Assembly (NCBI GenBank): GCA_021205755.1
Contig: JAJPWX010000029.1
Location: 1 to 32,802, forward strand
Source of the DNA: Lachnospiraceae bacterium
Lineage (GTDB): Bacteria; Bacillota; Clostridia; Lachnospirales; Lachnospiraceae
DNA: 32,802 bases
Reading direction: 5' to 3'
Below, piece after piece: positions 7,801-16,454 of this stretch. The first letter of the stretch is position 1, and each line of letters begins with the position of its first letter. The translations under genes and the position numbers were made by a program. Below the pieces are notes generated by a model. It was not told the origin of the DNA. It made no database searches and saw only the letters and a program-made list of their open reading frames with translations.

Positions 7801-10284
7801 ATGCATCAGATGAATAAAAGAAACAGCGTTGTTTTGCAAGTCATTTGTATTTTGTGTGCCTGCCTGATCAGCTGCGCTGCGGTTTTTTCCATGGATTCTT
7901 CGGTGCCGGATACAATTGCTTCGGATTATTATGAAGACCTTGCGCTGGCAGAGGACGGAGTCTCCATCCTGGATCAGGTTTCTCTGCGCGGAAAACGCTG
8001 CACGCTCGACGGGCTGCATGTGATCTTTGAAAAGCCGGAGGATGAGGACGAGGATACAGACCCGCAGCTTCTCATGACGTTCGAAGAAGGGGCGGGTGTG
8101 GAGGTCCGTACAGTCGAGCTGATATTGGAGGAAGCATTTCCTTATGACGTGACCTGTGTGCTTTTTTATCCGGATGAAGAAGGAACCTATGTGGAAGAGT
8201 GCTCTGTCACAGTGACGCTTCCGCGGGAGGAAACCAGGGTTTTCTTTGAGATTCCGGAAGAGCTTGGATATTCGGTGGAAAAGCTGCGCATTGACATTGA
8301 TGAGGATTATACGATTCAGGATATCCTGATTTCAAATGAGACACCTGTGCAGGAATACACCCTGGAAAAAGCGCCTATGCTTCAGCGGTGGCTGCTTACG
8401 TTCGCGGCAGTGCTTGTGCTGGCAGAAGTGATTCTGTACTGTGCGCCGTGGGTGATGCAGGCGGCGGGATATTATCTGAAAAATTCCAAAAAGATCAATA
8501 CATTGCTGCTGCTCCTGGCTGGGGCTGCCCTGGCGGGGAATGCGGTCGCGTTTCTTTTGTTTCATCTGACAGGCAGGGATTATTCCCAGGTTTGGGTTGC
8601 GATGATCAGTCTGTGCAGCATCATTGCGGCATATCAGATCCGGCTTCTGGCAGCCAGAAAGGATTCTCTTGTCCCGGAAGCGGGCAGGGGAAGGATTACG
8701 GGCTACCGGATCCTGTTCTGGGTAGGGATTGCGGTTTTCTGCCTGTTTATCGCGTTTGAATGGATTGATGGCTCGGAAGAGATGCCAGAGGTCGCCGGGC
8801 TGATTCGTTTCCAGTTTCCGTTTGTATTTGCCATAGTTGAAGCGGTTCTGTTTGCCCTGCTTTATCAAAAATATGTTCTGAATGTACGGGAGGAAAACGT
8901 CTCCTTTTTAAATATTTACATTGGGGTGTTCTTCCTGGCGGGGCTGGCTTATCTGCTGGTTTTCCTGCCCTACGTATCTCCGGATGAGCCGTCGCACTTC
9001 GCGTCTGCCTACCATGTGTCGAACCTGCTGCTGGGAAAGACAGGGCTGGTGAGCGGTGACCGGCTGTTAATGCGTGCGGAAGATTTTGTGCTGTATGGTC
9101 TGGATGAGGAAGCGCTCAGTTCGGAATACTATATGCAGGTCACAGAGAATTTCCGGTTTTTCGTCAGTGAGCAGGGGTATGTGGCCGCAGATGGGGCGAT
9201 GGTCACAAACGCGATTTTTTCGTACCTTGTTCCGGGACTTGGGATTGCCCTTGCGCGGATGCTTCACATGAGCGGCACGATGACATTCCTGATGGGACGT
9301 CTGGCGAACCTGATTTTCTTTACCGCAGTGCTGCGTTTTCTGATGAAAAAAATCCCCTTTGGGAGAACGGCTCTGTTTGCCATCGCGATGATGCCGATGA
9401 CGCTGCACATGGCCGCCTCGTATTCTTACGATGTGATGACATTCGGATTTGTCACACTGTTTGTGGTGCAGGTGATGTGCATGGTTTGCTCTGGGGAAAA
9501 GGTCAGCCGGCAGGATTACCGGCAGTGCGTGATTTACGGGATTTTGATGGCGCCTTCGAAGATGGTTTATATTCCGCTGCTGCTCCTGATTTTCCTGGTT
9601 CCCTGGGAACGGCTGGGAGAGACGAAAAAAGAGGCCTGGAAAAAGAAGTTTGCTGTGGTCGGGATCAGCCTGGCGGTGACCTGTGTGATTATGGTCATTA
9701 TCAGCCTGGTGAGCGCGGACTCGACTCTGCGGAAGATGGCAGAGCAAAGCGTCAGCGTGAATATGCTGACCTGGACAAATGAAGAGGGATATACGCTTTC
9801 CTGGGTGCTGGGGCATCTGGGCGAATACATTCTGATGCTGGCCCGCACGGTGGTCAAGATGATGGATTATTACTTCTTTACCATGATTGGCTCGAAGCTG
9901 GGCTGGCTGGATATTGATATTCCGCAGGTCTATGCGGTGGCAAGCTTTCTGATGCTGCTTCTGGCGGTCAACATCCGCGATGAGCGGTCGGAGGCGGCGC
10001 AGATTGGTTCCCGGCAAAAGCTGTGGGTTGCGTTTTTGTGCGCAGGCTGTGTGTTTGCTACGATTTTAGTTATGACGGTCAGCTGGACGCCCGTGTCTTA
10101 TGACTATGTCGCCGGCGTGCAGGGGCGCTACTTTATTCCGCTGCTGATTCCGGCTATCTGGCTGCTGCCGTCGCGCCTGGTAGAGGTAAAGAGCGTTGTG
10201 CGCAAATACCTTGTTTTTGGGGCAGGGATGCTCAACCTGTGGATTCTGGTGTACGTCTTCGCACAGTATACGGTGGGGGCGTGA
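7801..10284 (+). CDS. DUF2142 family polytopic membrane protein
   Basis: Large membrane protein of about 827 residues. One N-terminal hydrophobic segment is followed by an outside domain of roughly 150 residues rich in beta-forming and acidic residues, then about a dozen membrane helices. The segment VSPDEPSHF near residue 395 is the hallmark of DUF2142, a family of predicted glycosyltransferase-like (GT-C-resembling) proteins usually found with cell-surface polysaccharide genes; no activity is proven. I prefer the ATG at 7801, 10 nt after a GGGAG, over a GTG at 7780. The flippase that follows 54 nt later supports a role in envelope glycan synthesis. It is longer than many members because of the N-terminal outside domain. 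Confidence 0.8.
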   Translation: MHQMNKRNSVVLQVICILCACLISCAAVFSMDSSVPDTIASDYYEDLALAEDGVSILDQVSLRGKRCTLDGLHVIFEKPEDEDEDTDPQLLMTFEEGAGVEVRTVELILEEAFPYDVTCVLFYPDEEGTYVEECSVTVTLPREETRVFFEIPEELGYSVEKLRIDIDEDYTIQDILISNETPVQEYTLEKAPMLQRWLLTFAAVLVLAEVILYCAPWVMQAAGYYLKNSKKINTLLLLLAGAALAGNAVAFLLFHLTGRDYSQVWVAMISLCSIIAAYQIRLLAARKDSLVPEAGRGRITGYRILFWVGIAVFCLFIAFEWIDGSEEMPEVAGLIRFQFPFVFAIVEAVLFALLYQKYVLNVREENVSFLNIYIGVFFLAGLAYLLVFLPYVSPDEPSHFASAYHVSNLLLGKTGLVSGDRLLMRAEDFVLYGLDEEALSSEYYMQVTENFRFFVSEQGYVAADGAMVTNAIFSYLVPGLGIALARMLHMSGTMTFLMGRLANLIFFTAVLRFLMKKIPFGRTALFAIAMMPMTLHMAASYSYDVMTFGFVTLFVVQVMCMVCSGEKVSRQDYRQCVIYGILMAPSKMVYIPLLLLIFLVPWERLGETKKEAWKKKFAVVGISLAVTCVIMVIISLVSADSTLRKMAEQSVSVNMLTWTNEEGYTLSWVLGHLGEYILMLARTVVKMMDYYFFTMIGSKLGWLDIDIPQVYAVASFLMLLLAVNIRDERSEAAQIGSRQKLWVAFLCAGCVFATILVMTVSWTPVSYDYVAGVQGRYFIPLLIPAIWLLPSRLVEVKSVVRKYLVFGAGMLNLWILVYVFAQYTVGA

Positions 10285-10338
10285 GAAAATATGCCTGAAT
10301 GAGGCAAGCCATAGGGGAAAGGTTTCGGAGGAGTGTAA

Positions 10339-11622
10339 ATGGGACATAAAGGCAGGCCGGATGCAGAGAGTCATCGGGAAAATGCTGTGACGGAGAAAGA
10401 AAGCTCCGGGCGCGGCGGCGCGTTCTGGAATATGATGGGCAGCGGCATGATGTCGGCCAACACGGTTGTGCTGAGCATGCTGGTGTCAAACTTCTTTGAG
10501 CTGGGTGATCTGGGGCAGTTTACGCTGGCGCTTACGACCGCGCAGATTTTGTACTCGCTTGCCCTGTTTGGGGCGAACGACCGGCAGATGCTGGATTACG
10601 GCCATCGCTATCATTTTTCCCACTATTTCTGGACGAAGCTTTTCAGCACCTTTCTGGCAGCGATTGCCTGTGTTATTACACTGGCGGTCATGCGCGCGGG
10701 AGAGGCGACACGGAATTATACCCTCCTGCTGACCGGGTTTATGCTGGTAAATTCCTTCGCGGAGCTGTACCAGGCAATGTTTTTCCAGAACAATCGGTTG
10801 GATTTGTCCGGAAAATCGCTGTTTTTCCGCTATCTTCTGTCAACGGTAGCATTTCTTGCGGTGGTTTTGCTGGGCGGTTCCGCGGTTATGGCCTGTGCGT
10901 GGATGCTGCTGGTCGACATTGCGGTGACGCTGTGGTGGATTTTCAGATATGAAAAAAAATACCGGGATTCGGGCTACGCCCCGGAGCCGGAACAGACGAA
11001 AAATCTGATAAAAGAAGTATTTCCCCTGTGCCTCAGCGTCCTGGGTTCGCTTCTGATTATCAACTGCCCGAAATACCTGATTAATTATTATCTGTCGGAT
11101 GATATCCAGGGCGCGTACAGCCTTCTGTTTATGCCGACGTATGTGATCAATCTTTTGGGCCAGTTTATCTTCAAACCATTTTATTCCCGCTACTCGCAGG
11201 TCCTTCTGGAGGAGAAAAAAGGCTTCCGTCCGCTGTTTTCCATGCACGCGGGAGCAGTCGCCGTATTTGCACTGGTGTGCGGGATTGGCATGTGGCTGGT
11301 CGGCGCGCCGCTTTTTCAGATTTTCTTTGGACAGGATCTTTATGCATACCGTGGAATGATGTTTCTCTTTGTACTGTCGGGCGGCCTGCTCGCGGCCAAT
11401 CAGCTGCTGTACTATATTATGGTGATCCTGAGCAAACAGAGACAGATCCTTGTGAACTATGTGATTGGGCTGGCGGTTGGAATCCTCTCCGGACTGTTTG
11501 CAGTGCCGCGGTTTGGTATCGCGGGAGCGTGGCTGTCATTCACTGTGGGGCAGCTGTGCCTGCTCGCGGGATACGCCGTGATCTTATTTCGATTTTTTAA
11601 GAATCGGTCGGATGCTTCGTAA
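10339..11622 (+). CDS. polysaccharide/oligosaccharide flippase (MOP superfamily)
   Basis: Membrane protein of 427 residues with about twelve to fourteen hydrophobic segments and the even helix spacing of Wzx/RfbX-type flippases, which move lipid-linked sugars across the cytoplasmic membrane. The N-terminal 30 residues are charged; the membrane part starts at GAFWNMMGSGMMSANTVVLS. GGAGGAG lies just before the ATG. It probably forms an operon with the DUF2142 gene. No glycosyltransferases lie nearby, so the glycan cannot be inferred. Confidence 0.8.
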   Translation: MGHKGRPDAESHRENAVTEKESSGRGGAFWNMMGSGMMSANTVVLSMLVSNFFELGDLGQFTLALTTAQILYSLALFGANDRQMLDYGHRYHFSHYFWTKLFSTFLAAIACVITLAVMRAGEATRNYTLLLTGFMLVNSFAELYQAMFFQNNRLDLSGKSLFFRYLLSTVAFLAVVLLGGSAVMACAWMLLVDIAVTLWWIFRYEKKYRDSGYAPEPEQTKNLIKEVFPLCLSVLGSLLIINCPKYLINYYLSDDIQGAYSLLFMPTYVINLLGQFIFKPFYSRYSQVLLEEKKGFRPLFSMHAGAVAVFALVCGIGMWLVGAPLFQIFFGQDLYAYRGMMFLFVLSGGLLAANQLLYYIMVILSKQRQILVNYVIGLAVGILSGLFAVPRFGIAGAWLSFTVGQLCLLAGYAVILFRFFKNRSDAS

Positions 11623-11694
11623 ATGTATTGAGCAACCTTTCAGAATGGCACCGAAATTTTCAAGGATTTTTTGCTGCTTTAGCAAATTAGAGCG

Positions 11695-11723
11695 TTGACT
11701 TTTTCGGCGCAGGTCTATATACT
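11695..11723 (+). promoter_or_regulatory. promoter of the aquaporin gene
   Basis: TTGACT (11695-11700), 17-nt spacer, TATACT (11718-11723): a near-consensus sigma-A promoter. The leader to the ATG at 11882 is about 150 nt, with a short inverted repeat (GATATC/GATATA) just after the start site. No known riboswitch was recognised in it. Confidence 0.75.
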
Positions 11724-11881
11724 GAAGATATCACTATTTTGATATACCGCCCTCGCACAGAAGTGGAAACATGGTTGCGAATCATACCAGTGGAGACATA
11801 TATCGAGCGAATCTGGCCAGAATGTAACCTGCAGCAAAATATGCGGAGCAGTATGGGATTCAACTTTATGGAGGTGCAACT

Positions 11882-12550
11882 ATGGAAAACATCAAGAAGT
11901 ACATTGCGGAAGCAATCGGTACCTGTGTCCTCGTCACATTCGGCTGCGGCACGGCAGTGGCAGTCGGCTGTTCTAGCGAAGCGGGGAGCGGCTATCTGCT
12001 GACGGCGCTCGCATTTGGCCTGGTCATTGTCGCGATGGCGTACAGCATTGGGAACATTTCAGGCTGCCACATTAACCCGGCGGTTTCCATCGCGATGCTG
12101 ATCCGCGGTCAGCTGAGTGTCAAGGATTTCATTGGCTATGTCGTCTCTCAGGTGATCGGCTCTGCGGTTGGCTGCGTAATATTGGGAATTGTCTTTGGCT
12201 TCGACTGCGGCTTTGGTGCAAACCAGATTCAGGCCGGATGGACGAACGGGTCGGCTCCGGCAGCGCTGCTGGTTGAGATCGTACTTACCTTTGTCTTTGT
12301 GATCGCGATCATCGGAGTGACCAGCAAGGTTGAAAACACGGCGGTATCCGGTCTGGTCATCGGCTTGACTTTGACACTCGTACATATCCTTGGCATTGCC
12401 CTGACCGGTACATCGGTGAACCCGGCGAGAAGCCTCATGCCGGCGATCTTTGCGGGCGGTACTGCGCTGTCGCAGGTATGGATTTTCATCGTAGGCCCGC
12501 TCATCGGCGGAGCATTGGCAGCCGTGGTGTATGGATATCTGGAGAAGTGA
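11882..12550 (+). CDS. aquaporin (MIP family, AqpZ-like water channel)
   Basis: Membrane channel of 222 residues with six helices and both NPA boxes: HINPAVS near residue 65 and SVNPARS near residue 181. Selectivity-filter positions point to a water channel: His in LVHILGIALT, Thr in GTSVNPARS, and the following Arg. Glycerol facilitators usually have Gly in place of that His and extra insertions. The total length also matches AqpZ-type rather than GlpF-type proteins. GGAGG lies about 8 nt before the ATG. It is a single-gene transcript, with a strong promoter in front and a strong terminator behind. Confidence 0.9.
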   Translation: MENIKKYIAEAIGTCVLVTFGCGTAVAVGCSSEAGSGYLLTALAFGLVIVAMAYSIGNISGCHINPAVSIAMLIRGQLSVKDFIGYVVSQVIGSAVGCVILGIVFGFDCGFGANQIQAGWTNGSAPAALLVEIVLTFVFVIAIIGVTSKVENTAVSGLVIGLTLTLVHILGIALTGTSVNPARSLMPAIFAGGTALSQVWIFIVGPLIGGALAAVVYGYLEK

Positions 12551-12592
12551 TGCTGATTCAAAGGCGAATGGATATATAAAATACAGAATTTG

Positions 12593-12622
12593 AAAGCGGA
12601 GGGCGTGTACCTCCGCTTTTCC
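12593..12622. terminator. intrinsic terminator between convergent aquaporin and GH127 genes
   Basis: A perfect 10-bp stem (AAAGCGGAGG, 12593-12602, with 12610-12619) and a 7-nt loop are followed by a T-containing tail on the + strand. It lies between two converging stop codons and could serve both, although the T-run is better on the + strand. Confidence 0.85.
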
Positions 12623-12634
12623 TATATGAAGCAA

Positions 12635-14968
12635 TTAGTTTATTTCTACACGCGTCCACACCTGCATTTCTGCGCCTTCCGCCGCTGTGGAAATGCCCCT
12701 TTCCATATGGTCAGCGGCAGATCGCGTCTCTGATGTAGAATTCGCTTCGCGATTCAGAGACGCTTCTGAACGATTCGCCCACATATAGTATGGGATGAAT
12801 TTCAGGTCGGTCGGTTCTTTTGTGGGCTTTTTCCAGGTATAATATAAATCTTTTGCGGAATCATCGGATCTGGTTTGCCGAAAGCCCGGCCACAGTATTT
12901 CTTTTGCCGTTTCCCCGCAGATCTCAATATTGGCCAGGGCAGGCGCGGCGTCCGGATTAAGCGAGAGCAAATGCAGATCTTTGCCATTGTCGGCTTCTTC
13001 CATACAGTAGACGATCGGACCTCTCGTCACGGCCGCTTTGCCAATATCTTCGCGCACCCGGGTATCTGCGGCAATCAGTTTTATCTCCATTGGGAAATGA
13101 AGCTCTAGCAGATCTTCCTCTGCCCATTGTTTTGTCAGGTACAGATAGCCGTCGCGCAGCTCCAGCTCGGCGTCTTCGGCGCCTGTGATCTCGAAAAGGG
13201 AGCAGATTTTTTCTGTTGCTTCCTTTTTTATGGAAATGCCTTCTTCCGTGCGGCTGGCAGCAGAATACGCCCCGAATGGAGAAAGCGTTTCGCAGTTCAG
13301 AGGCGATAAAGCCCAGTCCGGGATCCGCAGGGCGAGCCGGAACGGTGTTCCTTTGGTGTTTACACGGATGCGGACCGTACCGTCCCAGGGCAAGCCGGAG
13401 GTGACGGAAACGTGTACTGTCTGGCGGGTACTTTCTGGATTCGCTCCGGTTTCCGGGTACTTTTCGGGACAGGCCGGGTCATCCATTTTTGACCTGGGGT
13501 GCCCGGTATTCAGGTTTTGCGAGGAAATAGTCACATTTTTTGTAATCTCACTTCCCACATACAAATGCACAAACAGCGTATCCTCTATTTCTGTGTAGGC
13601 ATAGGACGCGAGCGAGGAGACCAGCCGCGCAAGGTTCGGCGGGCAGCAGGCGCAGCCAAACCACTTCTGGCGCACTGGTTTTACATGAAATTTCCGTTCA
13701 TCCTTTTGGCAGGCTTCCGGATTCACCTCCAGCGGGTTTACGTAGAAAAAGCTTTTTCCGTCCAGCGCCATTCCGCTCAGGATTCCGTTGTAGAGCGCCC
13801 GTTCCATCACGTCCGCGTAGCGGGAATCCGGTCGGATCTCCAGCATCCGGCGGGCGAAGAAAACCAGGCCGATGGAAGCGCATGTCTCCGCGTAGGCGGT
13901 ATCGTTTGGCAGATCGTAGGCAAAAGAAAATGCCTCGCCGATGTGTGTACCGCCGATGCCTCCTGTGATATACATTTTTTTGGTCACAATGTTATCCCAG
14001 AGCCGTTCACAGGCGCGATAGAGCGCCTCGTCCTGTGTCAGGCGCGCAATGTCCGCCATACCGGAATACAGATAGACGGCGCGGACCGCGTGTCCGGTCG
14101 CTTCCGCCTGCTCACGCACCGGCAGATGTGCCTGGTTGTATGCGTGGCGCAGCTCGTCCTCGTGTCCAGGCTTTACCGTTTCCGGATGCTCCTGGTCGAA
14201 GTAATAAGGCCTTGTTCCGCGCTGGTCAATGAAAAAACGGCTCAGATCGAGATATCTCTGCTCGCCGGTGACCTCATACAGGCGCACCAGTGCCATCTCT
14301 GCGATCTCGTGTCCCGGATACCCCTTGCACTTGCCTTCTTCCGGCCCAAAAGAATCCGCGACAAAATCCGCGAAGCGCTCCGCTGCCTTCAGAAGCTTAT
14401 CCTTTCCCGTAGCCTGATAATAGGCGACCGCTCCCTCGACCAGGTGGCCGAAGCAGTAGAGCTCATGATGGTCGCGCAGGTTCGAGAAGGTTTGATCTCT
14501 TCCATTAATAATATAGTAGGTATCCAGATAGCCATCCTCTTGCTGCGCCGCGCAGACGATGTCAATCGCGCCGTCCGCAATCCGCTCCAGCTCCGGATCC
14601 GGGTGCTGCGTCAGCGAATAGCCCACGGCCTCGATCCACTTTGAAAAATCGCTGTCCTGGAATACGAAGCCATAGAATTTGTCTTCCAGATGCGCCGGAT
14701 CCTCCGGCAGCGCCTCAAAACCGCGGAAGGTATACTTTGGCGCCTCAAAAGCCTTGCCTTTCTCAGCCTTTTCCCTGTTTAGTTTGCCTGCGATCTGGAA
14801 ATTGCGCATACAATAGCTCGGAGCCGCGCCCTCTACCTGATCATTCAGGGCAGCCCACTGGTAGGGAATCACCTCCGTGCGCACCAGCTCCATTTCCTTT
14901 TTCCAGAAATCATCCGTAACCTGTATATCCCGTAGAGAGAGCGGGGAATTGTGCATAGACCAGTCCAT
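12635..14968 (-). CDS. GH127 beta-L-arabinofuranosidase
   Basis: Glycoside hydrolase family 127 (former DUF1680) enzyme of 777 residues without a signal peptide, so intracellular. The zinc and nucleophile residues known from Bifidobacterium HypBA1 (E338, C340, C415, C417, C418) are all visible: AETC near residues 360-362 and FGCACC near 437-440, with the same 77-residue spacing. The alpha/alpha-barrel region carries CASIGLVFFARRML. It likely releases L-arabinofuranose from short oligosaccharides. It is about 100 residues longer than HypBA1; the extra length lies in a loop after the Cys cluster and in a low-complexity C-terminal stretch (about residues 735-765). AAAGGAGA precedes the ATG by 10 nt. 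A near-palindrome, ATGGTTTAACCAT (15053-15065 area), lies upstream and may be an operator. Confidence 0.9.
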   Translation of the reverse strand: MDWSMHNSPLSLRDIQVTDDFWKKEMELVRTEVIPYQWAALNDQVEGAAPSYCMRNFQIAGKLNREKAEKGKAFEAPKYTFRGFEALPEDPAHLEDKFYGFVFQDSDFSKWIEAVGYSLTQHPDPELERIADGAIDIVCAAQQEDGYLDTYYIINGRDQTFSNLRDHHELYCFGHLVEGAVAYYQATGKDKLLKAAERFADFVADSFGPEEGKCKGYPGHEIAEMALVRLYEVTGEQRYLDLSRFFIDQRGTRPYYFDQEHPETVKPGHEDELRHAYNQAHLPVREQAEATGHAVRAVYLYSGMADIARLTQDEALYRACERLWDNIVTKKMYITGGIGGTHIGEAFSFAYDLPNDTAYAETCASIGLVFFARRMLEIRPDSRYADVMERALYNGILSGMALDGKSFFYVNPLEVNPEACQKDERKFHVKPVRQKWFGCACCPPNLARLVSSLASYAYTEIEDTLFVHLYVGSEITKNVTISSQNLNTGHPRSKMDDPACPEKYPETGANPESTRQTVHVSVTSGLPWDGTVRIRVNTKGTPFRLALRIPDWALSPLNCETLSPFGAYSAASRTEEGISIKKEATEKICSLFEITGAEDAELELRDGYLYLTKQWAEEDLLELHFPMEIKLIAADTRVREDIGKAAVTRGPIVYCMEEADNGKDLHLLSLNPDAAPALANIEICGETAKEILWPGFRQTRSDDSAKDLYYTWKKPTKEPTDLKFIPYYMWANRSEASLNREANSTSETRSAADHMERGISTAAEGAEMQVWTRVEIN

Positions 14969-15106
14969 GAAAAAAGGGTCTCCTTTCTGCTGTTATTGCT
15001 GTGTCTTAAACTACAAAAACATATAAAAAATATGATACTTGCACATAATAAATATGGTTTAACCATCATTAAATTTCCAGAAGCATGTTTAAATTTTAAT
15101 ACATGA

Positions 15107-15135
15107 TTGACATCTTTCTGAGTATAATATATACT
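15107..15135 (+). promoter_or_regulatory. orphan sigma-A promoter driving a small RNA
   Basis: TTGACA (15107-15112), 17-nt spacer, TATACT (15130-15135): near-perfect, with no coding gene behind it for more than 1 kb on this strand. It points into the structured segment at 15142-15230. Confidence 0.75.
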
Positions 15136-15141
15136 AATAAC

Positions 15142-15230
15142 AAGTTAACTCGTGAAGGATATGGCTGGGTTCCCGAATGGGAGTAGGTTGTGAAACTTAG
15201 AATTCCTTTGCCCCTGGGGTTAGCTTTTTA
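15142..15230 (+). ncRNA. candidate structured small RNA, about 88 nt
   Basis: Starting at the expected transcription start, 15144-15151 pairs with 15217-15224 (8 bp, two G-T pairs). Directly inside, 15152-15159 pairs with 15204-15211 (8 bp, two G-T pairs), with a 5-nt bulge on the 3' side. A small hairpin, TCCC-GAAT-GGGA, lies at 15171-15182. The outer stem is followed at once by TTTTT (15225-15229), as at an intrinsic terminator. The segment has no ORF. It ends exactly over the stop codon of the opposing DUF3644 gene (15220-15222), so the two transcripts overlap tail to tail. I do not recognise the RNA family. Confidence 0.55.
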
Positions 15231-16182
15231 TATTGTCCAAAATATGTTCAGGATCTTTTGTGAGTTCTTCAACAATAAAATCAATTGCCTGCTGGGAATA
15301 AGTGTACTGCGGAGCAGTAAATTGTTTATGTATATAGCAAAATTTTAGATTATCCTTTAACCCGAAATATTTACAAAAGTTGGCAAAATGGAAACTGGTA
15401 AATTTTGCTGGTTGGCCATTATATAACAATGAGATTTCATTTTTGGTTAAAGCTTCTCTTACAGATGCAATGCAGTGCTTCGCAGTATATTTATGTGTAT
15501 TATTTGGATCCTTCAGTTCCTTGATAATTTTAACAGAAGCATCCGAAGAATTATCTATTTTTATAAAGGAAGTTGCTTCATCTTTGTTTTTTGTTAAATA
15601 ATGGTAGTGCTCGATTCGGATAGCAAATTTTGCATTATTATTAATGGAGAGTTCATCAATGCTGTCTTTTGCATTTAGAACTTTAGTTGCAATTTCTTCA
15701 GGGTATTTTGCAATGATCTCTGCTTCATCTAGCGCTTTCATGCTTACCGAGAGAGTCAAAAAATTCTGCGGTATTATTTTAGCCATATCTATATTGTGAA
15801 AACTCATCATCTTTTCATTATAATTAAATACACAGGCCTGAAAAAGAGGGACATATACCATCTCATATTCTTCGGTGATAAAATGTGTACTGGTATTGCG
15901 CAACTCGATTATCTTCTCAAGATTGAGACGTAGAGGGTCTTTATTGTTCGTGAAGACTTTTTGTATACAATTATCAAGCGAAAGAGTTCTTTCTGGATGA
16001 TCTTTATAATAAATGCTTTTGTTACCCATAACTTTAAGCATATGTGCTTTTAGCATAAGCTCCCACGCATTGCAGATGAACATACTAAAGCCTTCGACAC
16101 GATATTTGATAGTTGGTTTATTATAAAGTTCTATTGCCATGGAAAATGCTTCAATGGATTTATCTATCAATTTTCTTTCCAT
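15220..16182 (-). CDS. DUF3644 domain protein with HEPN-like RNase motif
   Basis: Soluble protein of 320 residues. The N-terminal ~190 residues match my memory of DUF3644: SIEAFSMAIELYNKPTIKYR followed by an ICNAWELMLKAHML helix. Residues 95-100 read RNTSTH, the R-N-x3-H arrangement typical of HEPN ribonucleases of toxin-antitoxin, abortive-infection and CRISPR systems. The C-terminal half is a putative nucleic-acid or partner-binding region and was not recognised. AAAGGAG precedes the ATG, and an extended -10 (TGATAAAAT, 16259-16251) lies upstream. The gene is more AT-rich than its neighbours, consistent with horizontal gain. Function is unproven; defence or toxin activity is inferred from the motif. 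Confidence 0.72.
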   Translation of the reverse strand: MERKLIDKSIEAFSMAIELYNKPTIKYRVEGFSMFICNAWELMLKAHMLKVMGNKSIYYKDHPERTLSLDNCIQKVFTNNKDPLRLNLEKIIELRNTSTHFITEEYEMVYVPLFQACVFNYNEKMMSFHNIDMAKIIPQNFLTLSVSMKALDEAEIIAKYPEEIATKVLNAKDSIDELSINNNAKFAIRIEHYHYLTKNKDEATSFIKIDNSSDASVKIIKELKDPNNTHKYTAKHCIASVREALTKNEISLLYNGQPAKFTSFHFANFCKYFGLKDNLKFCYIHKQFTAPQYTYSQQAIDFIVEELTKDPEHILDNIKS

Positions 16183-16250
16183 GAAAGGCTCCTTTAATTC
16201 TTAGTTTATTTGAGCTATAAGGTTTGAGTGATTATTTATTGTGATGCTGT

Positions 16251-16259
16251 ATTTTATCA
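16251..16259 (-). promoter_or_regulatory. extended -10 element of the DUF3644 gene
   Basis: TGATAAAAT on the - strand, about 70 nt before the start codon. No clear -35 was seen. The 272-bp gap between the two divergent genes holds this and the promoter at 16363-16390. Confidence 0.4.
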
Positions 16260-16362
16260 TATTTGAGCTGAAAATGGAAGAAAATATGCAGATTTGATTA
16301 TTTTTTATTTCCTACTCCACAAAGGGAACCATTTATGATAGAATACTTTAAGCAAGGAGATG

Positions 16363-16390
16363 TTTAAAGACGATTTGTAAATGATATAAT
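16363..16390 (+). promoter_or_regulatory. promoter of the dCMP deaminase gene
   Basis: TTTAAA (16363-16368), 16-nt spacer, TATAAT (16385-16390). The -10 is perfect and the -35 weak. Confidence 0.5.
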
Positions 16391-16454
16391 ATGCACTCGG
16401 CGCATGAACAATCAATCTGGCGTCGTTGCTTGAATGAACGGTCGGAGGAGAAAC

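Noticed and set aside
9067-10017. 316-codon open frame opposite the DUF2142 gene
   Set aside because: His/Gln/Arg-rich shadow of a strongly hydrophobic membrane-protein gene.
11739-12002. 87-codon + strand ORF before and into the aquaporin gene
   Set aside because: It lies in the leader and out of frame with aquaporin, with no start signal or family match.
13499-14644. 381-codon open frame opposite the GH127 gene
   Set aside because: It is antisense to a clear GH127 enzyme with all catalytic residues. The product is His/Arg/Leu-rich without recognisable domains, and no ribosome binding site is seen.
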